The position numbers were made by a program, and so were the translations under genes. Source: Spirochaetales bacterium (GTDB taxonomy: Bacteria > Spirochaetota > Spirochaetia > ARS1246). From it: 7,361 nucleotides of DNA. Positions 1 to 5,285 of this stretch are shown here, one piece after another. Each line of letters starts with the position of its first letter. Position 1 is the first letter of the stretch. The notes below the pieces were generated by a model. It worked only from the letters and a program-made list of their open reading frames with translations, did not search any database and was not told the DNA's origin. The stretch spans positions 1 through 7,361 of the forward strand of contig JABGPX010000613.1 of NCBI GenBank assembly GCA_018644745.1. The letters run 5' to 3'.

Positions 1-312
1 CGCTTTTTCGGCCTCCTGCAGCTTCAATTCTGCATTATGAACATCCATCATGAGAGCGTCGTGCACGGTGCACCCAGCAATGAAGTTGGGGTACTGAGGT
101 ACGTAACCGATCTTGATGCCGAATCCCCGGGTTACCTTGCCGCTCGACGGCTCTTCGTTCCCGAGAATGAGTTTCAGCATGGTGGTCTTACCGGCACCAT
201 TCGGGCCGATCAGGCCGACTTTCACACCGGGATTCAAAGTGAAACTGAGATTGGTTAGGACATCATATTCACCAAAATGTTTATGTACTGAATGAAATTG
301 TATTACTGACAT
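1..312 (-). CDS. ABC-F family ATP-binding protein, N-terminal part (runs off left edge)
   Basis: The reverse strand reads 104 uninterrupted codons from an ATG at 310-312 to base 1, so the C-terminus lies outside the window. Residues 36-43 read GPNGAGKT, a perfect Walker A motif, and IGYVPQ at 68-73 holds the Q-loop glutamine. The opening MSVIQFHSVHKHFGEYDVL and the short spacing are typical of the first nucleotide-binding domain of soluble ABC-F (Uup/EttA-like) proteins, which act on ribosomes rather than in membranes; some protect against antibiotics. The stretch after residue 92 (HNAELKLQEAEKA) looks like the start of the helical arm. GAGGA lies about 7 bases before the ATG and supports the start. 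The signature motif, Walker B, inter-domain linker and second domain are not visible, so translation-factor and resistance types cannot be separated. An ordinary ABC transporter ATPase is less likely. A leader with a small ORF and a terminator precedes the gene. Confidence 0.85.
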   Translation of the reverse strand, partial: MSVIQFHSVHKHFGEYDVLTNLSFTLNPGVKVGLIGPNGAGKTTMLKLILGNEEPSSGKVTRGFGIKIGYVPQYPNFIAGCTVHDALMMDVHNAELKLQEAEKA

Positions 313-381
313 CGTCTTCCTCATTTTTCCGGACTGTTCGCCGCTGCACATCAATCGCCGTGGACTTTCTGCCCGGAACAC

Positions 382-417
382 AAAAAAAGCCGCAGCTCCT
401 GTGCGCTGCGGCTTTTT
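382..417 (-). terminator. Intrinsic terminator hairpin in the leader of the ABC-F gene
   Basis: On the reverse strand AAAAAGCCGCAGC (417 to 405) pairs perfectly with GCTGCGGCTTTTT (396 to 384), giving a 13-bp stem with the 8-base loop GCACAGGA. The T run continues to 382, seven T in all. The T tail is longer on this strand (the forward strand has five), so it should stop leftward transcripts. It lies about 70 bases before the ABC-F start and 17 bases after the stop of a 27-codon ORF. It is therefore either the end of a small-protein gene or the terminator of an attenuator. Confidence 0.8.
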
Positions 418-473
418 CTCTTGTACCTGGTATATCAGTACAAAGCTGCGGACACACCTCTCCCGTTGGAGAG
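382..473 (-). promoter_or_regulatory. Candidate translation-dependent attenuator of the ABC-F gene
   Basis: Four elements line up on the leftward transcript. First, CTCTCC/GGAGAG with loop AACG (473 to 458) forms a hairpin inside the small ORF. Second, segment CCGCAGCTTT (451 to 442), in the last codons, can pair with GGAGCTGCGG (399 to 390) through eight Watson-Crick and two G-U pairs. Third, a hairpin of TTGTA.CTG against CAGGTACAA spans the stop codon (443 to 421). Fourth comes the terminator (417 to 382), whose 3' arm is the same GCTGCGG that the second pairing would use. The second and fourth pairings exclude each other, as in attenuators. The terminator stem is longer and more local, so it should normally win, and how stalling would tip the balance is not clear from sequence alone. 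Confidence 0.4.
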
Positions 474-518
474 AATATCGAAAGCATTAAGTGCCTTTTT
501 TAGTCCCGCGAACTTCAT
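435..518 (-). CDS. 27-residue small ORF / candidate leader peptide upstream of ABC-F
   Basis: The reverse strand has ATG at 516-518, 27 codons, and TGA at 435-437. The peptide starts MKFAGLKKALNAFDIL and ends in GVSAALY. A strong purine-rich ribosome binding site (GAGGAAG, 522-528) sits 3-6 bases before the ATG, and an in-frame TGA a few codons upstream rules out a longer version. A terminator hairpin begins 17 bases after the stop. I do not recognise the peptide. It has three lysines in its first eight residues and no obvious membrane span. The last codons (Ser23-Ala24-Ala25, TCC GCA GCT) repeat the 5' arm of the terminator, which suggests a regulatory leader. It could instead be a free-standing small protein. 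Confidence 0.55.
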   Translation of the reverse strand: MKFAGLKKALNAFDILSNGRGVSAALY

Positions 519-536
519 TTTCTTCCTCTTCCCTCA

Positions 537-565
537 TTAGTAACACGAGACAATTCCCTCGTCAA
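537..565 (-). promoter_or_regulatory. Putative sigma-70 promoter for the leader ORF and ABC-F gene
   Basis: On the reverse strand TTGACG (565 to 560) matches five of six bases of the -35 consensus. After 17 bases comes TACTAA (542 to 537), a poor -10 preceded by a TG one base upstream, as in extended -10 promoters. Transcription would start near 530, leaving about 12 bases before the small ORF, just enough for its ribosome binding site. Confidence 0.4.
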
Positions 566-624
566 GACCGGTTTTTCGCTGCTATTTGTATACATGGTGA
601 CTGGTTTTTTAACCAATCCTACGA

Positions 625-630
625 TATAGT
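625..630 (+). promoter_or_regulatory. Possible -10 element for the lipoprotein gene
   Basis: TATAGT matches five of six bases of the -10 consensus and lies about 87 bases before the lipoprotein start. No convincing -35 is visible at 16-18 bases, only T-rich sequence. The 519-716 region between the divergent leader ORF and the lipoprotein gene otherwise holds the AT-rich palindrome TTATTAATAA (642-651) and no further ORF I can support. Confidence 0.25.
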
Positions 631-704
631 AAAGGTAATCATTATTAATAAGCGGAAAAAGTAGAAAGCACATCCATTATGCGCGTCTCCTGCCTTTTTC
701 CTCC

Positions 705-709
705 GGAGG
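705..709 (+). promoter_or_regulatory. Ribosome binding site deciding the GTG start at 717
   Basis: GGAGG stands 7 bases before GTG 717, ideal spacing. An ATG at 712 is only 2 bases away and reads ATG AAG TGA, so it cannot open the long frame. The site lies within the palindrome CCTCCGGAGG (700-709) and could also be covered by a 5-bp stem TGCCT (691-695) / AGGCA (707-711). Confidence 0.75.
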
Positions 710-716
710 CAATGAA

Positions 717-2822
717 GTGAAGCAGAGAACTTGTCTATTCATCATGGTTATTATAATCGTCCTCTCATTACTGGGTATTTCGTCTTGCGATGTGCTCATG
801 GATATTCTTGGGCTTTCTTCATCGGATCTGCAGGTACAATCTGTTGAGCCTCTCATTAGTAATGAGGAAGTCGTCGGCGTGCGTATAATCCTGCGTAATA
901 ACGGCACCTCTGACATGACAGTAACCTACTCGGTTTTTCTATCGGCAGACGCGACCATCAGCAGTGTGAACGACACCAAGGTTTTTGAGGCTACTGTTGA
1001 TATACCTGCCGAGGGTCAGAAACAGATAGATATTGACAGCGTGACCCAAATCGACGTCTTCATGGATGTAAACGGCGTTACCCTCGATGCAGGGGAGTAT
1101 TTCATCGGGGCATTTATCGACATCGGTGACACAGTTGCCGAGGACAACGAGACAAATAACGAAGCGGTTTCGATTGGCACATATACCATCGAGGCAGTAT
1201 ACGTAGATGGAACTGTAACCTTTGAGATTCTCAATGCAGACGATTATAACGGCGCAACCGTATACTTCGGTGCTATCGTAGAAGGTGAAGCTCCGGAAGT
1301 TGCGGAAAATTTTGTAGCCGGCGGAGACTTTGTCATTAGCTCAGGTTCGGGCAGCATGATTTTAGCAGACCGTATTTCTTCTCTGGATTGGATAGCTTCC
1401 GGCGGAACAAATTACGAGATCTATTTCTTTATCGATGTCAACAGCGATGCAGATCCTGTAAACACTGAACCCGGTCCTGGAGATATCACGAGTGACCAAA
1501 TACCTTTTTTCGCAAATGGCAACATGACTGTCACTATGGACCTGGACACCGCACCTGTTGATATACAAGGGGCCATTACCGGCGAGATAAATATGCTCGA
1601 AGCCGGCGGCGGAACCGCAGCATTTATAATCGTTCCCGCTGGCACCGTAATGGACGAAAACGCAATCAACTACATCATAGCGTCCGCTGAGGTTGTAGTA
1701 GACAGCTCAGGACATGCAGAGACCCCGCTATTCATCGGCTATCCGCCGACTTCCGAAATTTTCTTCGGCACCTCCGGAACTAGCTATGATATGTATGCGG
1801 TTATTGATATGAACGGCGATATGTCAGGAAACGGCACTCCGTATAATGATCCCTACGACTATGGCGTTGACTTCGATTTTCCGAACACGCTGACCTATGA
1901 TGGATATTCGATCCATGAGTCGTATTCCGCAGGTGATTTCGTGGAGCAGTCAGGAGGTCTCGTAGAATTGGTGAGTTCGCCAGATTTCGACGCTGTGGAT
2001 ATTTACTTTGCTGTGATACCAGTAGGAGGCGACCTTAATCTACCCAGCGGTACGGGAGAATTACTCTCTACAGATAGCGACGACATCGCGATTCTGTATA
2101 ACGAGGCCGGGGACTGGATATGGCAGGATGATAGCGGGGCATACGAGATTCACCTCTTTGCGGACATGAACGGGAACAGCAACGGCGGGGTGGACGGGCC
2201 CGACTCCGGTGACTTCGTAACTAAATACGACTTCAACTTTCAGGACACGCCGATTACCTTAGTCATAACCCAGGGAGATTTTGCATTACTCATAAACACA
2301 AGCGCCGGCATTTACACTGAGGATACGACGCACCCAATTGTAGGCACGCTAGGTATTTTCGGACAGGATGTTGCTTACGATAGCTCCAGCGCAGCTGTAC
2401 CTGGAAATGATGGCGGAACCAATGTTTTGGAGGCCGATTTCGAAGCCGTGGATATAGGCGCTAATGTCACCCCTTGGCTCCATTTTAATTATGGTGAGCT
2501 CATTGTGGTGGATACCGACTTGGTTACGAGTATCACTTTCAGCATGAATATTACCGCTGCAGGCAGCTTTGACAACCTCCAGTTTCTCGTCAGTGACTCC
2601 TCTGGTCAAATGAATGGAGCATTGATATCCACCTCTTCAACTTTCTACGTGAGTACCAGCGGCGATTGGGTCACTTACAGCGTTCCTCTAGCCGTTGTTG
2701 AATTCGATCCGGGACAACCAATCGATACCAATCTGTTCGACGGTTTCAAGTTTGGATGGCCGAGCGACGGCACCGATTTTATTGCTGCCACCATCTATTT
2801 CGATAATATCTATTTCGAATAA
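717..2822 (+). CDS. Large secreted lipoprotein: CARDB-like domain, three D-x-N repeats, C-terminal carbohydrate-binding-like domain
   Basis: This 701-residue protein starts at GTG. A basic N-terminus (K2, R4) is followed by a hydrophobic core (7-20) and the lipobox I-S-S-C, with Cys24 as the lipidated residue. Serine before Cys is a relaxed lipobox, tolerated in spirochaetes. Residues 36-152 resemble a CARDB adhesion-type beta domain: VRIILRNNGTSD, then the closing DAGEYFIGAFIDIGDTVAED and ETNNEA. Residues 164-520 hold three diverged repeats, each with an Asp/Asn/Gly-rich loop that may bind calcium. Residues 530-701 look like a jelly-roll of the carbohydrate-binding or galactose-binding-like type and end in IYFDNIYFE, as such modules often do. 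No catalytic motif is visible. The likely role is a surface or periplasmic adhesin or glycan-binding lipoprotein (inferred). It stands alone between a divergent gene and a strong terminator. Confidence 0.85.
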   Translation: MKQRTCLFIMVIIIVLSLLGISSCDVLMDILGLSSSDLQVQSVEPLISNEEVVGVRIILRNNGTSDMTVTYSVFLSADATISSVNDTKVFEATVDIPAEGQKQIDIDSVTQIDVFMDVNGVTLDAGEYFIGAFIDIGDTVAEDNETNNEAVSIGTYTIEAVYVDGTVTFEILNADDYNGATVYFGAIVEGEAPEVAENFVAGGDFVISSGSGSMILADRISSLDWIASGGTNYEIYFFIDVNSDADPVNTEPGPGDITSDQIPFFANGNMTVTMDLDTAPVDIQGAITGEINMLEAGGGTAAFIIVPAGTVMDENAINYIIASAEVVVDSSGHAETPLFIGYPPTSEIFFGTSGTSYDMYAVIDMNGDMSGNGTPYNDPYDYGVDFDFPNTLTYDGYSIHESYSAGDFVEQSGGLVELVSSPDFDAVDIYFAVIPVGGDLNLPSGTGELLSTDSDDIAILYNEAGDWIWQDDSGAYEIHLFADMNGNSNGGVDGPDSGDFVTKYDFNFQDTPITLVITQGDFALLINTSAGIYTEDTTHPIVGTLGIFGQDVAYDSSSAAVPGNDGGTNVLEADFEAVDIGANVTPWLHFNYGELIVVDTDLVTSITFSMNITAAGSFDNLQFLVSDSSGQMNGALISTSSTFYVSTSGDWVTYSVPLAVVEFDPGQPIDTNLFDGFKFGWPSDGTDFIAATIYFDNIYFE
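1206..2276 (+). repeat. Three diverged protein repeats of about 120 residues in the lipoprotein
   Basis: The copies cover roughly residues 164-275, 283-394 and 410-520. The landmark is Y-(E/D)-(I/M)-(Y/H) followed four residues later by D-(V/M)-N-(S/G): YEIYFFIDVNSDAD (233-246), YDMYAVIDMNGDMSGN (357-372) and YEIHLFADMNGNSNGG (476-491). Each is followed by an acidic, Gly/Pro-rich loop ending in Asp and then a beta-strand rich in Phe. The landmarks are spaced 124 and 119 residues apart. The copies are too diverged to show as DNA repeats. Confidence 0.7.
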
Positions 2823-2842
2823 CCGAGGGTTAGCATTTCCCA

Positions 2843-2875
2843 CCCCGGAGGCATCAGCTTCCGGGGCTTTTTTTT
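2843..2875 (+). terminator. Strong intrinsic terminator after the lipoprotein gene
   Basis: CCCCGGAGGC (2843-2852) pairs with GCTTCCGGGG (2857-2866), ten pairs including one G-U, around the tetraloop ATCA. Eight T follow at 2868-2875. It lies 20 bases after the lipoprotein stop. A second, much weaker hairpin (GCAAC 2879-2883 / GTTGC 2892-2896, then TTTT) follows directly and may be a back-up terminator or an operator. Confidence 0.9.
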
Positions 2876-2876
2876 A

Positions 2877-2905
2877 TGGCAACTTTTTTCGGTTGCTTTT
2901 ATACT
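2877..2905 (+). promoter_or_regulatory. Candidate promoter giving a leaderless transcript of the oxidoreductase
   Basis: TATACT (2900-2905) matches five of six -10 bases and ends 7 bases before the ATG at 2913, so transcription would start at or next to the A of the ATG. The 17-base upstream hexamer TGGCAA (2877-2882) is a weak -35 (three of six). No purine-rich ribosome binding site exists between the terminator and the ATG, which fits a leaderless mRNA. Confidence 0.4.
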
Positions 2906-2912
2906 CGTTTCT

Positions 2913-4091
2913 ATGGATAAAATCAGGTTAGGCATTATTGGAACGGGATCGGTAGTTCGAGAGATATATCAGCATCTTTACTTTACAAGTTCTTATTCTC
3001 ACCTCATCGAGGTTTGCGCCGCATGCGATGTGGATATTGAAAATCTCGAATGGTTTGCCGGGAAGTACGGAATCACATCGAAGTATGCAAACTATCGAGA
3101 GATGATAACCGCCGAGGATCTGGATGCGGTCGCGGTGAATACTCCGGATCATTTGCACATGGAACCGGTGTTACATGCCTTTGAACAAGGCCTTGATGTT
3201 CTGGTGCCAAAGCCGACCGCCCATACTGTTGTAGATGCTCATGCGATGATCCAAGGTATGAGAACATCCGGAAGGTTCCTCGGTGTAGATTTTCATAAGC
3301 GGGAAGATCCCGCGGTTAAGACTGCCAGAGCGGGCTGCCGAAGCGGCAAGTATGGCAAGTTACAGGTCTCCACCTGGCACATGCTGGATCGACTGCTGGT
3401 AGCAGATACGAATTACACCCCCCGGTTCTTTGCTTCCGCGGATTTTGCGGAACAGAACTCACCTCTAACCTTTTTAACATCCCACATGGCGGATACCTTT
3501 ATTACTATAACCGGCGAACGGCCTTGGTTTATTCGCGCCACCGGATACCGGCACAAACTGCCGTCTCTCAAACCAGTTGCGGTGAATGGATATGATCTGA
3601 TAGATACGGAAATACGGACATATGAGGGCAGCACCGCCCATATCGTTTCCGGCTGGGCTCTCCCGAACACCGCCCATTGTCTTACAGTACAGTCAGGAAG
3701 AATGATTTTTTCCGAAGGAATGATAGACCTGTGGAATGAGTGGTACGGCTTCAGAGAAATCACCGCACAGGGTAATGAGGTGCCGAATATTCAGTTTATG
3801 AACTTTGAAGAATCCGGCGCTGTAACCGGATACGGCATGGACAGCCCCGGAAAGCTCATCGAATATATGGCCAGGATCAAATCCGGGGAGGTCTCTTCGG
3901 CGGACTCCGCAACGGTGGCGTCTCCCGAAGTATTAGGTCTGTTCACCGCTCTTGTCTGCGCCTGCGCCGGCGAATCGCTGACCAACGCCGAGGAGTCCGC
4001 ACCCGGTGTCTTTCAAGGATGCGACATCAGCGCGCGGGATTTCCTCAGCAGCCAAATTGGTGATGAGGAAGCAAAGGCCTATTTTTCTTGA
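2913..4091 (+). CDS. Gfo/Idh/MocA-family NAD(P)-dependent oxidoreductase
   Basis: This 392-residue protein has the length usual for the family. IRLGIIGTGSVV (residues 4-15) is the Rossmann dinucleotide loop. AVNTPDHLHMEPVLHAFEQG (74-93) is the family's conserved strand-helix segment. LVPKP (97-101) occupies the place of the E-K-P motif: the catalytic Lys100 is kept, but the Glu is Pro. LTSHMADTFITITG (188-201) corresponds to the conserved H-x-x-D segment (His191, Asp194) of the C-terminal substrate domain. Such enzymes oxidise or reduce sugars, inositols and their derivatives in the cytoplasm; the substrate here cannot be named. The ATG lies directly in front of the Rossmann strand, so the start is secure although no ribosome binding site precedes it. 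The stop overlaps the next gene by 4 bases, so the two are probably co-transcribed. Confidence 0.9.
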   Translation: MDKIRLGIIGTGSVVREIYQHLYFTSSYSHLIEVCAACDVDIENLEWFAGKYGITSKYANYREMITAEDLDAVAVNTPDHLHMEPVLHAFEQGLDVLVPKPTAHTVVDAHAMIQGMRTSGRFLGVDFHKREDPAVKTARAGCRSGKYGKLQVSTWHMLDRLLVADTNYTPRFFASADFAEQNSPLTFLTSHMADTFITITGERPWFIRATGYRHKLPSLKPVAVNGYDLIDTEIRTYEGSTAHIVSGWALPNTAHCLTVQSGRMIFSEGMIDLWNEWYGFREITAQGNEVPNIQFMNFEESGAVTGYGMDSPGKLIEYMARIKSGEVSSADSATVASPEVLGLFTALVCACAGESLTNAEESAPGVFQGCDISARDFLSSQIGDEEAKAYFS

Positions 4092-4582
4092 AAATCGATG
4101 AGAGAGAGCTGCTCCACGTTCTCACCAGACTGGAGAAGTTAAAGGCAGGGATTATAGACACTTCCTCAATCATCTATCTGCGAAAAGCAGGATTCTATGA
4201 GCAGCTTCGTAGCGCGGTACGGCTTCTTACCATCCCCGCGGTAATAGATGAAGCAGGGATGGAGGATCTCGAGATTGAGATACTTGGTGATGTGCCGGAG
4301 GCAGCCGCCGGTACATCGACGGACGCGCAGCTTTTCAATATGGCAAGTACTCTTGGAAAAGCGCTCATATCCGAAGACCGGAGCATACTTCTCAGATGCC
4401 GAGATAAGGGTATCGACTATTACAACGCCTATATGATGCTGGTCCTGCTCAGATACCGTGGGATTGTTGATCAGGTTGAATACACCAGGTATGAGTCTGC
4501 TTTAATAGAAATTGCCCATTACGGACCGGCGGTGCGGGAGTACGGGAAAGCATTCTCCGACTATTTGCCAAAGGTTATGTAG
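4088..4582 (+). CDS. PIN-domain protein (putative ribonuclease or nucleic-acid-binding protein)
   Basis: This 164-residue protein shows the PIN fold pattern. GIIDTSSIIYLRKAGF (21-36) carries the first Asp (24), IPAVIDEAG (49-57) the Asp54/Glu55 pair, TDAQLF (78-83) Asp79, and ALISEDRSILLRC (92-104) Asp97. The tail DYYNAYMMLVLLRYRG (110-125) resembles many PIN proteins annotated as nucleic-acid-binding. All four acidic positions needed to bind metal are present, so it may be an active nuclease. The start is TTG in a TTGA overlap with the stop of the oxidoreductase; no close ribosome binding site is seen, so translation is probably coupled. No antitoxin-sized gene lies beside it, which argues against a classic VapBC toxin. 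The stop abuts the stop of the convergent HAD gene. Confidence 0.75.
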   Translation: MKIDERELLHVLTRLEKLKAGIIDTSSIIYLRKAGFYEQLRSAVRLLTIPAVIDEAGMEDLEIEILGDVPEAAAGTSTDAQLFNMASTLGKALISEDRSILLRCRDKGIDYYNAYMMLVLLRYRGIVDQVEYTRYESALIEIAHYGPAVREYGKAFSDYLPKVM

Positions 4583-5182
4583 CTACTCGCTTATTATTTG
4601 CAGAATTTCACGAAGGTGAGTAATTGTATAGGCACTTGCCGGCGGCGTAAAAACTTTATCCTTTCTTACATCAATGAAAACAGTTACAGCACCAGCCGCG
4701 TTTCCGGCTTCGATGTCATAAATATAATCACCTACGACAAGCATCTGATTCGCCGCTATATTGAAAAAGCCTGCCGCCGCAAGCACTCCCTCCGGGCTGG
4801 GCTTTACCTCAATGTCATCGTCTCGGGTAACGATTATCCCAAAATCCGCGGCGCGTGCATCTTTAAAGTTCTCCAGCGAGCGGTTCACGGCGGCCCGGCT
4901 GTTTCTAGTAAGTATACCAATTCCAAGATCCCGGTCCTTGAGCCTAGAGATGAGCGCCTCCGCGCCCGGCGCGGGAGCGGCTTTCGCCGCCGCATTCATT
5001 TCATGCCGATGCAGTATCGCAGCGGCGTTTTTTCGCCGGTTTAGATTGTCGATAGAATTGAGATGATCCAGGATTGATTCGTTCTCCGGACATCCGATGT
5101 CTGCCCTTATTTTTTGGTAGTCGAGTTTGCCGGGTACCGTGAGAGTGTCATCAAAATCAAAAAGAACAGCCAAAATATTCAT
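4583..5182 (-). CDS. HAD-superfamily hydrolase (phosphatase-like)
   Basis: This 199-residue protein has all four HAD motifs: DFDDTLT (Asp9 nucleophile, Asp11 acid/base), LTRNS (Thr92), EVKPSPEG (Lys127) and VVGDYIYDIEAG (Asp152, Asp156). A small helical cap fits residues 18-70. This resembles the phosphoglycolate phosphatase / beta-phosphoglucomutase-like subgroup, cytoplasmic and Mg-dependent, but the substrate is unknown. The ATG at 5180-5182 is the first possible start, because an in-frame TAG lies 9 bases upstream. GAGG stands 14 bases away, too far to be a normal ribosome binding site. It is divergent from the dehydrogenase operon at 5286 and convergent with the PIN gene. Confidence 0.88.
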   Translation of the reverse strand: MNILAVLFDFDDTLTVPGKLDYQKIRADIGCPENESILDHLNSIDNLNRRKNAAAILHRHEMNAAAKAAPAPGAEALISRLKDRDLGIGILTRNSRAAVNRSLENFKDARAADFGIIVTRDDDIEVKPSPEGVLAAAGFFNIAANQMLVVGDYIYDIEAGNAAGAVTVFIDVRKDKVFTPPASAYTITHLREILQIISE

Positions 5183-5190
5183 GTGAAATG

Positions 5191-5219
5191 ACTATACCTC
5201 AAGGACGGTATGGAATAAA
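5191..5219 (-). promoter_or_regulatory. Weak candidate promoter for the HAD gene
   Basis: On the reverse strand TATAGT (5196 to 5191) is a five-of-six -10 element ending 8 bases before the ATG. TTTATT (5219 to 5214) at 17-base spacing is a poor -35. If used, the transcript would have almost no leader. Confidence 0.3.
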
Positions 5220-5226
5220 GCGCTTC

Positions 5227-5263
5227 TTGACACATCGGCTTGGTCTAAGGGAGTATATGTCGA
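5227..5263 (+). promoter_or_regulatory. Imperfect inverted repeat / possible operator before the dehydrogenase operon
   Basis: TTGACACAT (5227-5235) and ATATGTCGA (5255-5263) are inverted copies with seven of nine Watson-Crick matches and one G-T, separated by 19 bases. The left arm starts with a perfect -35 hexamer, TTGACA, but the best -10-like sequence (TATATG, 5254-5259) is 21 bases away, too far for a plain sigma-70 promoter. CTTGGTCTAAG (5239-5249) in the middle is itself a near palindrome. This could be a regulator site in the 103-base divergent gap. Confidence 0.3.
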
Positions 5264-5272
5264 AATACTAAA

Positions 5273-5278
5273 GAGGAG
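5273..5278 (+). promoter_or_regulatory. Ribosome binding site for the GTG start at 5286
   Basis: GAGGAG lies 7 bases before GTG 5286. The spacing is ideal, and it selects this start rather than any downstream in-frame codon. Confidence 0.8.
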
Positions 5279-5285
5279 TAATATT

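Noticed and set aside
37..258. Forward-strand ORF of 73 codons
   Set aside because: It lies antisense to the ABC-F coding frame that carries Walker A; its product resembles nothing and it has no ribosome binding site.
281..487. Reverse-strand ORF of 68 codons across the leader hairpins
   Set aside because: It reads through the terminator and into the ABC-F gene in another frame, and it overlaps the better-supported 27-codon ORF.
602..615. TGGTT / AACCA hairpin
   Set aside because: It has only five pairs with a T4 loop and no tail; AT-rich chance is a sufficient explanation.
712..720. ATG as the lipoprotein start
   Set aside because: It is followed at once by a stop (ATG AAG TGA) and stands only 2 bases from the GGAGG; GTG 717 has correct spacing and leads into the signal peptide.
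3413..3763. Reverse-strand ORF of 116 codons inside the oxidoreductase gene
   Set aside because: It is fully antisense to a clear Gfo/Idh/MocA frame and has no motif.
4598..5066. Forward-strand ORFs of 148 and 101 codons
   Set aside because: They mirror the HAD gene, which has all four catalytic motifs; the antisense products are low-complexity Arg/Ser/Ala-rich.
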